From NCBI GenBank assembly GCA_034666965.1, contig JAXDKT010000016.1, positions 1 through 16,438 on the forward strand: a stretch of 16,438 bases of DNA. Reading direction: 5' to 3'. The position numbers and the translations under genes were made by a program. Source of the stretch: Chersky-267 sp034666965 (GTDB taxonomy: Bacteria; Chloroflexota; Limnocylindria; Limnocylindrales; CSP1-4). The notes beneath the pieces are model-generated. The model was given only the letters and a program-made list of their open reading frames with translations, had not been told where the DNA came from and made no database searches. Shown here in pieces: positions 1-7,642 of the stretch (position 1 is the stretch's first letter; the number at the start of each line of letters is the position of its first letter).

Positions 1-1
1 C

Positions 2-3000
2 CCGGGTCTGGAGGAAGCCACTCCGCCACTCGCTCAGGAACCGTCGATCATCGCCCTGGACGCCGCGGCGCATGAGCACGACCGGATCGCGTTCGTGCCC
101 GGCGGCCAGGTGGGCGTTCCGTTCAGCCCGCGCTCCGACGACGGCTGGACCGTCGACGGGCTGGCGCCGAGGAGGCTGCCGGCGGGTGCCGCCTCGGGGC
201 GAGCGATGGCCGCCAGCCGCCAGGGCACGGTCTGGGCACCGTCCTCGAAGGCCCCCGAGGCGCGCCTTCCCGGGCTCCCATGGGGTCCCGGTCGGATCGA
301 CGAGCCGGCTCCCGGGCCGGCCATTCGCGCCGAGCCGGTGTCGGCGCTGGTCACGGCTGAGCGGCTGGTCGCCTCGCCGGGCGCGACCGATCTCCGCCGC
401 CAGGTGTTTGGATTCCTGCCCTATTGGGAGCTCGGGGACGGCTCGACCCGGCTGGACTACCGGCTCCTGTCGACGATCGCCTATTTCGGGGTGGGGGCCG
501 ATGCCGACGGCGATCTGATCAAGCGCAACCAGGACGGATCCACGTCGGTCGGCTGGGCGGGCTGGACCAGCGCCCGGATGACGTCGGTCATCGAGGCGGC
601 CCACCGGCGCCATGCTCGGGTCGTGCTCACGGTCCAGGCCTTCGCCTGGACCACCCGGCAGGCGGACGACCAGTCGGCGCTGCTGGGCAGTGCGACCGCC
701 CGGCTCAAGCTCGCTCGCCAGATCGCGGCGGCCGTCCGCGACCGGGGTGCCGATGGGGTCAACCTCGACTTCGAGCCGCTCACCGCGGGGCGTGCCGACG
801 AGTTCGTGGCCCTCGTCCGGACCATCCGGACGGAGCTGAACCGGATCGCCCGGGGCTACCAGCTGACGTTCGACACGACCGGCTGGATCGGCAACTATCC
901 GATCGAGGCCGCCACCGCCCCGGGCGCCGCCGACGCGATCTTCATCATGGGTTACGACTACCGCACCGCCTCGTCGGGATCGGCCGGCTCGATCGCGCCC
1001 CTGGGCGGCCCGACCTACGACCTGGTCGATACCGTGCTGGCCTTCACCGATCGGGTGTCTGCCCGCAAGCTGATCCTGGGCGTGCCCTACTACGGGCGGG
1101 CCTGGTCCACCGTGTCGGACAAGCCACGCGCCAAGACCCGGACCGGATCGAAGTACGGCTGGTCGACCTCGGTGACCTACGACACCGCGGCAGCCCTGGC
1201 CAAGCAGCACGGCCGGCGCTACGACCGCCGCGATGCCTCGGCCTGGATCGCCTACAAGCGGCGCAACTGCAGCGCGGCATCCGGCTGTGTGGCCACCTGG
1301 CGCGAGGTCTACTACGACGACGCCCAGAGCCTCAAGGCGAAGTACGACATGATCAACCGCTACGGGCTGCGCGGCGCCGGCATCTGGGCTCTCGGCTACG
1401 ACGGGACCCGCCCGGAGCTGAACCGCGCGATCGTGGCCAAGTTCGTCCACGACACCACCCCGCCGGAGACCGGCATCGACTTGCTGGCCCCGCGCCAGGG
1501 GGACGAGGGCTTCAGGGTCACCTGGTCGGCCCAGGACATGAACGCGATCCGGAGCTACGACGTCCAGATCTCCGTCGACGGCGGCACGTGGAAGTCGTGG
1601 CGGACCGGGACGCGGGCGACCGAGGCGATCCTGCTCGGCCGTGACGGTCACAGCTACGCCTTCCGAGCGCGGGCGACCGACAGCAAGGGCAATCGCGGCC
1701 GTTGGAACATCGCCAGCCTGCCGAACGCCCGTCCGGACCTGCGCAAGGGGGGCTTCGCGACGGTCAAGGCCGCCACCTTGAGCGTGCGCAGCCGGCCCGA
1801 CACCGCGGCGGCAGCGGTCACCAGCCTCGAGGCGGGGGACGTCGTGGCGATCACCGGTGGACCGGTCCAGGCCGACGGCTACAGCTGGTACCAGGTCAGC
1901 GGTCCGTTGCGGACCTGGGGACCGACCGAGCCCGTCCGGAGAGGCAACTGGGTGGCCGGCAAGAGTGGGTCGGTGGCCTACCTGGTTGGACGCACGCCGC
2001 CCAACACGACGATCGTCGATGCGGGCATCGCCGGGCTCTCGTTTGGGCCCGGCGGCCGGGCCTCACTCGGGTCGACCCCGAGCGCCCGCGCCGCCCGCGC
2101 CTTCTCGCCCAACGGCGACGGGTCCGAGGATGGCCTGCTGCTGCGCTGGACGAATGGCGTGGCGCTCGATTCGCTGACGCTCAAGGTGCTCCGCGCGGAC
2201 GGATCGCCGGTCGGGACCCGGCGCATACCTGGCCTCGGCCAGGGCTCCCAGGCGTGGTTCTGGGACGGAGCCGTCGACGATCGCCGCCTCGTCGACGGGC
2301 GATACGTCCTCCAGCTCGTCGGGAAAGCCGGGTCTCGGACGTTCAGCGCGCCGTCGGTCCAACCGATGCTTGCGGCCCAGGTGGACCTGTACGCCGTTGC
2401 GATCGACACCGTCGGTCCGCGGCTGATCGGGGCGACCGCCACGGGCCGCTTGGTGTCACCGCCCCGCGACGGCCGCCGCGACCGGATCCCGGTCACGGCG
2501 AACTCGGTCGGCGCCAGCCGCTGGCGACTGACGGCAGCACCCTTGACCGGCGGCGCGCCGGCCGCTCCGGTGCGGACCATCGAGGGCCCCGGCGGCGCCG
2601 CGCGCACCTCGTGGGATGGCCGGACCGACGCCGGGCTTCCGGCTCGCGACGGCCGCTACCGACTGACCATCGCCGTCCTCGACGCGGCCGGCAACTTCAA
2701 GGCTCGCGCCTGGGACGTCGTCGTCGACGGCAACGCGCCGATCATCAGCGGGCAGGCGGGCCCGCCATCGTTCTCGCCCGACGGTGACGGTGTGGCTGAC
2801 GCGACGGTCGTGGGCTGGACGACCACCGAGCCGGCCGCCACCAGTGTCGCGATCTACCACGGGACCAGGCTCGTCCGGAGCTTCAAGCTGGTCGGCGCTC
2901 GGGCCGCCGGGTCGATCCGCTGGAACGGACGGACGAAGGCTGGGGCGCTGGTTGGCGACGGGACGTACGAAGCCCGGATCACCGTCCAGGACGTGGCTGG

Positions 3001-3628
3001 CAACCGGCGCACGGGCAGCATCGCGATCAGGATCGACCGGACAGCCGGCTGGCTGCGCTGGGCGCCGGGCGCGTTCTTCCCCCAGGACCTGGACTCGCTG
3101 GGCCGGACCGCGCGAGCCTCGTTCAGGTTGACCCGCGCGGCGACCACCTCGCTCCAGGTCGTCGACCTCGGCGGGCATCCGGTCCGGACCGCCTGGTCGG
3201 GTCGTCGGCAGCGACCGGGCACGGTTCGCTGGACCTGGGACGGCCGCGACGGCAGCGGGCGGATGGTCGCCCCCGGGACGTACAACCTGGTCCTGACCGC
3301 GGTCAGTGCCTATGGGACGACCAGCCTCAGCCGGACCGTCGTGGTCGACGCGTTCGCGGTCACGCTGTCGGCCACCCGGCTCAAGCCGGGCCGGACCCTG
3401 GTCGTCTCCTTCGGGTCCGTCGAGGGCCTGTCCACCCGCCCGGTGGTGACGTTCGACCAGACCGGCCGTCCCCCGCAGACGCGCTTCGCGCGGCTGGTCG
3501 GACCGGGCCGCTACACGATCAGCTTCATGGTGGCGGCCGGTGGCAGCGGACCGGCCACGGTCAAGATCAGCGCTCGTGACAGTGCCGGCCACCCGAACGC
3601 CACGACGCGGAGGGTGACCGTCCAGTAG
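2..3628 (+). CDS. Secreted GH18 glycosidase with Fn3, SH3-like and FlgD Ig-like repeats (5' partial)
   Basis: The reading frame is open from the left edge, with no stop from base 2 to the TAG at 3626-3628. The GTG at 95 is therefore probably internal and the true start lies outside the window. Numbering from base 2 gives 1208 residues. A GH18 TIM barrel (about bases 405-1450) starts at VFGFLPYWEL and holds the catalytic motif DGVNLDFE (bases 752-775; D251, D256, proton donor E258). It also has IMGYDYR and ILGVPYYGRAW, typical of YaaH-like chitinase-fold proteins. A fibronectin III-like domain (about 1465-1725) and a bacterial SH3-like domain (about 1750-1960) follow. Next come about four FlgD Ig-like units, two of them opening with FSPNGDG (2102) and FSPDGDG (2771), and a last beta domain. 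Likely role: extracellular hydrolysis of, or binding to, peptidoglycan or other GlcNAc polymers. The signal peptide is not visible because of the truncation. Family assignment is firm; substrate is unknown. Confidence 0.88.
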   Translation, partial: PGLEEATPPLAQEPSIIALDAAAHEHDRIAFVPGGQVGVPFSPRSDDGWTVDGLAPRRLPAGAASGRAMAASRQGTVWAPSSKAPEARLPGLPWGPGRIDEPAPGPAIRAEPVSALVTAERLVASPGATDLRRQVFGFLPYWELGDGSTRLDYRLLSTIAYFGVGADADGDLIKRNQDGSTSVGWAGWTSARMTSVIEAAHRRHARVVLTVQAFAWTTRQADDQSALLGSATARLKLARQIAAAVRDRGADGVNLDFEPLTAGRADEFVALVRTIRTELNRIARGYQLTFDTTGWIGNYPIEAATAPGAADAIFIMGYDYRTASSGSAGSIAPLGGPTYDLVDTVLAFTDRVSARKLILGVPYYGRAWSTVSDKPRAKTRTGSKYGWSTSVTYDTAAALAKQHGRRYDRRDASAWIAYKRRNCSAASGCVATWREVYYDDAQSLKAKYDMINRYGLRGAGIWALGYDGTRPELNRAIVAKFVHDTTPPETGIDLLAPRQGDEGFRVTWSAQDMNAIRSYDVQISVDGGTWKSWRTGTRATEAILLGRDGHSYAFRARATDSKGNRGRWNIASLPNARPDLRKGGFATVKAATLSVRSRPDTAAAAVTSLEAGDVVAITGGPVQADGYSWYQVSGPLRTWGPTEPVRRGNWVAGKSGSVAYLVGRTPPNTTIVDAGIAGLSFGPGGRASLGSTPSARAARAFSPNGDGSEDGLLLRWTNGVALDSLTLKVLRADGSPVGTRRIPGLGQGSQAWFWDGAVDDRRLVDGRYVLQLVGKAGSRTFSAPSVQPMLAAQVDLYAVAIDTVGPRLIGATATGRLVSPPRDGRRDRIPVTANSVGASRWRLTAAPLTGGAPAAPVRTIEGPGGAARTSWDGRTDAGLPARDGRYRLTIAVLDAAGNFKARAWDVVVDGNAPIISGQAGPPSFSPDGDGVADATVVGWTTTEPAATSVAIYHGTRLVRSFKLVGARAAGSIRWNGRTKAGALVGDGTYEARITVQDVAGNRRTGSIAIRIDRTAGWLRWAPGAFFPQDLDSLGRTARASFRLTRAATTSLQVVDLGGHPVRTAWSGRRQRPGTVRWTWDGRDGSGRMVAPGTYNLVLTAVSAYGTTSLSRTVVVDAFAVTLSATRLKPGRTLVVSFGSVEGLSTRPVVTFDQTGRPPQTRFARLVGPGRYTISFMVAAGGSGPATVKISARDSAGHPNATTRRVTVQ

Positions 3629-3657
3629 GAGTGGGTCGCGGCGCCGATCGAGTCCCG

Positions 3658-3663
3658 TACACT
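3658..3663 (+). promoter_or_regulatory. -10 box TACACT for a leaderless transcript
   Basis: TACACT ends seven bases before the ATG at 3671. That spacing would put the transcription start at or next to the start codon. No purine-rich ribosome binding site lies between box and ATG, which fits leaderless translation. There is no convincing -35 hexamer 16-18 bases upstream. Confidence 0.45.
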
Positions 3664-3670
3664 GGTCTCG

Positions 3671-4531
3671 ATGGCCGTCCAGCCAACCGGACCTGTCGCG
3701 CCCGCCGCCGAGGTTATCGTGACGATCTCACCGCTGCCGGCATCCGAGGGGAGCCCGCCGGTTGGGACCGGCGCCTGGGTGGTCCTGCCGACCTACAACG
3801 AGGCCGAGAACCTGCGCCCGATCGCGCAAGCCATCCTCGAGCGGCTCCCGGGTGCGACGCTGCTCGTGGTCGACGACAGCTCGCCCGACGGGACCGGAGC
3901 GCTGGCCGAGGAGCTGGCCGCCGACGATCCGCGGGTCCAGGTCCGGCACCGACCGGCCAAGCAGGGACTGGGCCGGGCGTATCTCGACGGCTTCGGGCAG
4001 GCCATCGCCGGCGGTGCCGGCGTCATCATCCAGATGGACGCCGACTTCAGCCACGACCCGGCCGTCCTGCCCGATCTGATCGAGCCGATCGCCGCGGATC
4101 GGGCCGACCTGGTCATCGGGTCACGCTACATGACCGGTGGCGGGGTGGAGGATTGGGGTCTCGTCCGGCGTCTGATCTCGCGGGGCGGCAGCCTCTTCGC
4201 CAAGATGGTTCTCGGTCTCACCCCGCACGATCTGACCGGCGGGTTCAAGGCCTGGCGCTCGAGCACGCTCGGTGCCATCCCGTTCGAGGGCGTCCACGCC
4301 GGCGGCTACGTCTTCCAGATCGAGATGACCTACCGGGCCAGTCGTCTGGATGCCCGGCTAGCGGAGATCCCGATCGTCTTCCGCGACCGGCGCGCCGGTC
4401 AGTCCAAGATGTCGCGCCGGATCATCGTCGAGGCGCTGCTCGTCGTGATCACCCTGCGCTGGGACGAGCTGCGCGGTCGCGGGCCGGCCAGGCGCGGATC
4501 GGCTGACCGTCGCCCCGACGAGCGGGGCTGA
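3671..4531 (+). CDS. Polyprenol-phosphate mannose (sugar) synthase, GT2, DPM1-like
   Basis: A 286-residue family 2 glycosyltransferase of the dolichol/polyprenol-phosphate mannose synthase group. It transfers a hexose from a nucleotide sugar (GDP-mannose in characterised members) to polyprenyl phosphate on the cytoplasmic membrane face. Motifs in order: PTYNEAENL (40-48), VVDDSSPDGT (66-75), the metal-binding DAD in MDADFSHDP (D123, D125), GSRY (150-153) and GFKAWR (191-196). EIPIVFRDR and QSKMS follow near 232-248. It has only the catalytic domain, with no C-terminal GtrA-like or Lnt-like membrane part, so it is a soluble or peripheral DPM1-type enzyme. The ATG at 3671 is chosen because it sits where a leaderless start is expected after TACACT; a GTG at 3719 is an in-frame alternative, and the first 32 residues are poorly conserved in type. 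It follows the GH18 gene by 42 bases and converges on the DUF3048 gene with a three-base gap. The lipid-linked sugar may donate to extracytoplasmic glycosylation. Confidence 0.9.
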   Translation: MAVQPTGPVAPAAEVIVTISPLPASEGSPPVGTGAWVVLPTYNEAENLRPIAQAILERLPGATLLVVDDSSPDGTGALAEELAADDPRVQVRHRPAKQGLGRAYLDGFGQAIAGGAGVIIQMDADFSHDPAVLPDLIEPIAADRADLVIGSRYMTGGGVEDWGLVRRLISRGGSLFAKMVLGLTPHDLTGGFKAWRSSTLGAIPFEGVHAGGYVFQIEMTYRASRLDARLAEIPIVFRDRRAGQSKMSRRIIVEALLVVITLRWDELRGRGPARRGSADRRPDERG

Positions 4532-4534
4532 CCC

Positions 4535-5752
4535 TCAGACCGTCAGCCAGCGGGTCGGTCCGGCGCCGCTCGGGGATGGGGCCGGCGAACCGCTCGGTGA
4601 CGGCGCCGCGGTCGGCGGCGGTCCGCCCTTGACGATCTTGACCGCGGTTCCGAGTGGCATCACGTTGACGAAGGTCTGCCCGGCGGTCAGCGTGACCTGC
4701 ACCCCGGCCGCGTTGTAGAACTTCGTCGGCGCGGTCAGCGACTTCTTGCGCCAGCTGCCCTTGATCGTCTTGCCATTGGTGGCGATCCAGGCCACGCCGC
4801 TGCCGATGACCTTGGCCTCGAGCCGGTGCTTGTTGGGGTGGCCGTCGTTGAGCGGGCCGAAGCTCATGATCATGATCACGACGTTCTTGGGCGCGACCCG
4901 CTTCTTCGTCGCGCCGTCCTTCTGCTTGCCCTCGACGCTGACCGTCCGGAGGTAGGTGTTCGTGGTCCGGTCGTAGTCGTAGCGGATCGCGCTGGTCGAA
5001 TAGGCGAAGCTGATGGTGCCGCCGACGGGGCGCACCTCGAGCGGCGCATCCGGCGCGAACTGCCAGGCCGGCTTGTAGTCGCCCGCCTTCGCCCCCAACC
5101 GCCGGGCCAGCGAGTCGAGCTGGAGTCCGGTCGTGTACAGGTTGTGAGGCGGGAACCGGGTGCTGACCCGGCGGAATGATCCGGACCAGCGGAACTCGTC
5201 GGCGTTGTACACGAGCTGGCCGTTGCCCTGGGCCCTGAGCGTGTCCAGCGCCTGGGGCGACCCACCAGCATGGGCGTAGACCGCCTTCCACTCGGCGGCC
5301 CAGGCGATGTAGTAATACCGCGAGCTGCGAACCGGACCCACGTCGCCTGGCCGGTTCTCGCCAAAGATCATCATGTAACGCGGGATGCCACCCTCGGCCG
5401 GCGCCTGCCAGACCACCGACGCCGCGCTGAAGCCGGACTGGGGCCGCGCGGCCGAATGATCGTCGACCATCACCGCGATCGGGTGGCGGCGGGCCTGCGC
5501 TGGGGTAACGAGCAGCCCGGTCAGTGGCGCGGGAACCAGGTTCGTTGTCGGCTGGGGGGTGGGGCTCGGTTCGACGCTCGGTGACGCGCTGGCAATCGGC
5601 AGGCTGCCGCTGGGCGCCGCGCTGGGCCCTGCCGCCACGGGCGACCCGTTGGCCGGCTGAGTCGGCGGGCTGCTCCCGCACGCCCCGACCAGCAGGCCGA
5701 CCAGCAGGGCGCACGTGACGGCGCGCATCGACGTCGGAGCAGGGACGGACAT
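4535..5752 (-). CDS. DUF3048 (YerB-like) domain lipoprotein
   Basis: A predicted 405-residue exported lipoprotein. The start at 5752 is preferred: a GAGGA ribosome binding site lies at 5759-5763, six bases upstream. From there the protein opens with a short n-region, a hydrophobic stretch (ALLVGLLVGA) and Cys25 in the lipobox-like VGAC. A longer in-frame extension to 5965 would place about 70 arginine-rich residues before the signal and is rejected. A Ser/Pro/Ala-rich linker (about 26-75) leads to the DUF3048 core. That core includes HPIAVMVDDH, the PAEGGIPRYM region and GPVRSSRYYY. A second half carries MIMSFGPLNDG and a C-terminal beta domain that ends in a Pro/Ser tail. The family is widespread in Gram-positive-type bacteria and Chloroflexota; its biochemical function is unknown to me. 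Anchoring outside the membrane is inferred from the lipobox. Its 3' end lies three bases from the convergent polyprenol-phosphate sugar synthase gene. Confidence 0.9.
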   Translation of the reverse strand: MSVPAPTSMRAVTCALLVGLLVGACGSSPPTQPANGSPVAAGPSAAPSGSLPIASASPSVEPSPTPQPTTNLVPAPLTGLLVTPAQARRHPIAVMVDDHSAARPQSGFSAASVVWQAPAEGGIPRYMMIFGENRPGDVGPVRSSRYYYIAWAAEWKAVYAHAGGSPQALDTLRAQGNGQLVYNADEFRWSGSFRRVSTRFPPHNLYTTGLQLDSLARRLGAKAGDYKPAWQFAPDAPLEVRPVGGTISFAYSTSAIRYDYDRTTNTYLRTVSVEGKQKDGATKKRVAPKNVVIMIMSFGPLNDGHPNKHRLEAKVIGSGVAWIATNGKTIKGSWRKKSLTAPTKFYNAAGVQVTLTAGQTFVNVMPLGTAVKIVKGGPPPTAAPSPSGSPAPSPSGAGPTRWLTV

Positions 5753-5794
5753 TCGGGATCCTCGGGGCGGGTGCGGACGCACCTGACGCCGGGC

Positions 5795-5800
5795 AGGATA
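5795..5800 (-). promoter_or_regulatory. -10 box TATCCT upstream of the DUF3048 gene
   Basis: Read on the - strand, TATCCT lies about 43 bases before the ATG at 5752 and would give a leader of roughly 35 bases containing the GAGGA ribosome binding site. No clear -35 hexamer is visible. It shares the 173-base intergenic region with a divergent promoter. Confidence 0.4.
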
Positions 5801-5863
5801 CCCGACCCGCGACTCGGATCCGATTGCGCACCATGGCGTGCGCCCGGGCGGCCGGCTTCGTCT

Positions 5864-5892
5864 CCGACATTCGGCCGCGGAGCGGGTAGGCT
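5864..5892 (+). promoter_or_regulatory. Promoter CCGACA-N17-TAGGCT for the repeat-protein gene
   Basis: A -35-like CCGACA (5864-5869) and a -10 TAGGCT (5887-5892) are separated by 17 bases, as expected for a housekeeping sigma factor. The predicted start near 5899 gives a short leader with GGAG at 5914-5917, eight bases before the ATG at 5926. It is divergent to the lipoprotein promoter. Confidence 0.5.
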
Positions 5893-5925
5893 GGCGGTCC
5901 GCAGTCCGCAGCCGGAGCCTGACCA

Positions 5926-6393
5926 ATGAGCCACTCGCCGAGCCGTGCCGAGGGACCGCCGACACCGGCCCCGACCGCCTCCAAGGACCCTGCCGGCGAG
6001 CCCGTGGAGGGCGGCCCGGGGGCCATCCCCCAACATGGCGCGATCGGCGCCGTCGAGTCCGACGAGGTGGCCGTCTCGGTCGGGGCCATCGCCGCCGCCC
6101 GTGCCCGCCGCGTGTCGGTCCGGGTCGGGGCGATCGGCGCGGTGGCGGCCCGCAAGGTGCGGGTCAGCCAGGGCGTGGTCGGTGCGGTGGCCGCCCGCGA
6201 GGCGCGCTTCAAGCAGACCGTCGTCCGATCGGTCATCGCCCGCGACGTCCATTTCGGGCCGGGCTCCGGCGCCGCGGTGGTGATCGCGGCACGAGTCGAC
6301 GGCGACGCCAGGATCCTGCTCGATTGGCGCGGCGGACTGGCGGCCGGTGCGGTCCTGGGGTTCGCCTGGATGGTCCTCCGCCGGCTCCGCTGA
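5926..6393 (+). CDS. Small repeat protein with C-terminal membrane segment (unrecognised)
   Basis: A 155-residue protein I cannot assign to a named family. Residues 1-37 are Pro/Gly/Ala-rich and probably disordered. Residues 38-112 are five consecutive 15-residue units of the pattern GAIGAVAARxVxVxx, starting at G38, G53, G68, G83 and T98. The regular alternation of small hydrophobic residues with basic or polar ones suggests a beta-solenoid or stacked beta sheet, reminiscent of bactofilin-type or adhesin coils, but that is inference. A hydrophobic stretch (about 137-150, GLAAGAVLGFAWMV) followed by LRRLR fits a single C-terminal membrane anchor with a cytoplasmic tail. ATG 5926 is supported by GGAG at 5914-5917 and an upstream promoter-like pair. 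It ends 14 bases before the TATAAT of the next unit, so it is probably transcribed alone. Confidence 0.72.
   Translation: MSHSPSRAEGPPTPAPTASKDPAGEPVEGGPGAIPQHGAIGAVESDEVAVSVGAIAAARARRVSVRVGAIGAVAARKVRVSQGVVGAVAAREARFKQTVVRSVIARDVHFGPGSGAAVVIAARVDGDARILLDWRGGLAAGAVLGFAWMVLRRLR
6037..6261 (+). repeat. Five tandem 45-base units encoding 15-residue repeats
   Basis: Units begin at 6037, 6082, 6127, 6172 and 6217. Units 3 and 4 are the most alike at protein level (GAIGAVAARKVRV and GVVGAVAAREARF). The repeats are diverged in DNA sequence, so they look old and maintained for protein structure and not like a recent slippage array. Confidence 0.7.
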
Positions 6394-6406
6394 CCGGCGG
6401 GCGACC

Positions 6407-6412
6407 TATAAT
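6407..6412 (+). promoter_or_regulatory. Consensus -10 box TATAAT for the DegT/GT4 unit
   Basis: A perfect TATAAT stands out in GC-rich surroundings, 14 bases after the stop of the preceding gene. The inferred start near 6419 gives a leader of about 63 bases before the GTG at 6482, with GGAGG at 6473-6477. No good -35 hexamer is seen 16-18 bases upstream. Confidence 0.55.
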
Positions 6413-6481
6413 CGTCGTTCGGTCGGCCGTCACCGCCGGGCTGGTTTCGCGGAATCCGACCTGTCTCGAGCCGGAGGCACC

Positions 6482-7642
6482 GTGATCGATCCCTCCGCGC
6501 GCCGCGCGAGCGCGCCACTGGTCCCGGCGGTGCGGCCCGACGTCGGGCCGGAGGAATCCGCGGCCGTGGCCGAGGTCCTCATGTCGGGATCCTCGACGGA
6601 CGGGGAACGCGCCGCCGAGATCGAGGCCCGCTGGGCGGCCTACGTCGGAGTCCGCCACGCGGTGGCGGTGGTCAATGGCACCGCCGCCCGAATGTGCATC
6701 CTGGCTGGCCTGGGGATCGGTCCCGGCGATGAGGTGATCACCGTCAGCCACACGGGCAACGCCACGATCAGCTCGATCCTGTACACGGGGGCGACCCCGG
6801 TCTTCGTGGACATCGAGCCGGACACCTACCTCATCGATGCGGCCCGGATCGAGACCGCCATCAGCCCGCGGACCCGGGTCATCTTCCCGGTCCATCTCCA
6901 TGGTCTCGTCGCGGACATGGACATGATCACGGCGATTGCCGACCGACACGGGCTGGCGGTCGTCGAGGACGGCGGGGCGGCCCACGGGGCGACGTTCCGA
7001 GGCCGCCGTGCGGGCTCGTGGGGACACGGCGCCTTCGGCCTCTACGGCGTGGGTCAGGGCGGACTGATCACCACCGATGACGATCGCCTGGCCGACTGGA
7101 TCCGGCGCTACCGCGACCACGGTCGGCGAGGCGGCCAGGCGGAGATCCTGGGCTTCGACTTCCACCTGTCGGACGTCGCCGCCGCGATCGGGCTCATCGG
7201 GCTGGGCCGGATCGACGCAGCGATCGAGGCGCGCCGCGCCATCGCCGCTCGTTATGGCGGGGCCTTCGCCGGCCTGCCCATCCGCCGACCGCAGGCGCCG
7301 GCCGGCCGGCGTCACGTCTTCCACCGCTACACGATCGGCGTGGGGGCCGCCCGCGACGCCATCGTCGCCGACCTGGCCGAGCAGGGTGTCGAGGCGGCAG
7401 TTGAGCTGCCGCTCCCGGTCCACCGCCAGCCGTACGTGCTGGAACGAGGGATCCATGCCGATCTTCCGGTGACCGACGCCACCGCGGAAGGCTCGTTGAG
7501 CCTGCCGATCTACGCTGGTCTAAAGCCCGACGAGGAGGCGCGCGTGGTCGGGGCGGTGCGGGCCGCGGTCGGACGCCACGTCAGGGAGCCCGTCCGGGCT
7601 CCAGCCCGCAGCCCGGTCCGATCGGCCTCCGTCACGCGATGA
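6482..7642 (+). CDS. DegT/DnrJ/EryC1/StrS-fold protein lacking the PLP lysine
   Basis: A 386-residue protein with the full-length fold of sugar aminotransferases that act on nucleotide-linked keto-sugars. Family features present include NGTAA near residues 64-68, ILYTGATPVFVDIEPDTY, the pyridine-ring Asp in VVEDGGAAHGA (D163), and a C-terminal LPVHRQPYV...SLSLPIY block. The loop that normally reads like FSFxxTKxxxxGEGG is FGLYGVGQGG here (F185-G194), about five residues shorter and without the Schiff-base lysine. The Gln normally in EDxAQAHGA is Ala166. The only lysine in the protein is K348. It may therefore be a non-aminotransferase, such as a ColD-like dehydratase variant, or a structural pseudoenzyme. 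The GTG at 6482 is chosen for GGAGG four bases upstream; an in-frame extension to 6347 crosses the promoter and is rejected. It overlaps the next gene by ATGA. Confidence 0.85.
   Translation: MIDPSARRASAPLVPAVRPDVGPEESAAVAEVLMSGSSTDGERAAEIEARWAAYVGVRHAVAVVNGTAARMCILAGLGIGPGDEVITVSHTGNATISSILYTGATPVFVDIEPDTYLIDAARIETAISPRTRVIFPVHLHGLVADMDMITAIADRHGLAVVEDGGAAHGATFRGRRAGSWGHGAFGLYGVGQGGLITTDDDRLADWIRRYRDHGRRGGQAEILGFDFHLSDVAAAIGLIGLGRIDAAIEARRAIAARYGGAFAGLPIRRPQAPAGRRHVFHRYTIGVGAARDAIVADLAEQGVEAAVELPLPVHRQPYVLERGIHADLPVTDATAEGSLSLPIYAGLKPDEEARVVGAVRAAVGRHVREPVRAPARSPVRSASVTR

Noticed and set aside
95..97. GTG as start of the GH18 gene
   Set aside because: The frame continues open to base 2 with plausible protein sequence (IALDAAAHEHDRIAFVPGGQ), so the gene most likely starts outside the window.
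2456..3592. 378-codon - strand open frame opposite the FlgD-repeat region
   Set aside because: Antisense shadow in GC-rich DNA; the + strand encodes recognisable FlgD-type motifs.
5753..5965. N-terminal extension of the DUF3048 lipoprotein
   Set aside because: It would put about 70 Arg-rich residues before the signal peptide and cross the predicted promoter; ATG 5752 has a ribosome binding site and a lipobox at normal distance.
6347..6481. N-terminal extension of the DegT-fold protein
   Set aside because: The extension overlaps the preceding gene and the TATAAT box and is not family-like; GTG 6482 has GGAGG four bases upstream.
4449..6518. 689-codon - strand open frame
   Set aside because: It runs in a different frame across the DUF3048 gene and antisense to the repeat protein; low-complexity Arg/Pro/Ala translation with no motifs, an effect of high GC.
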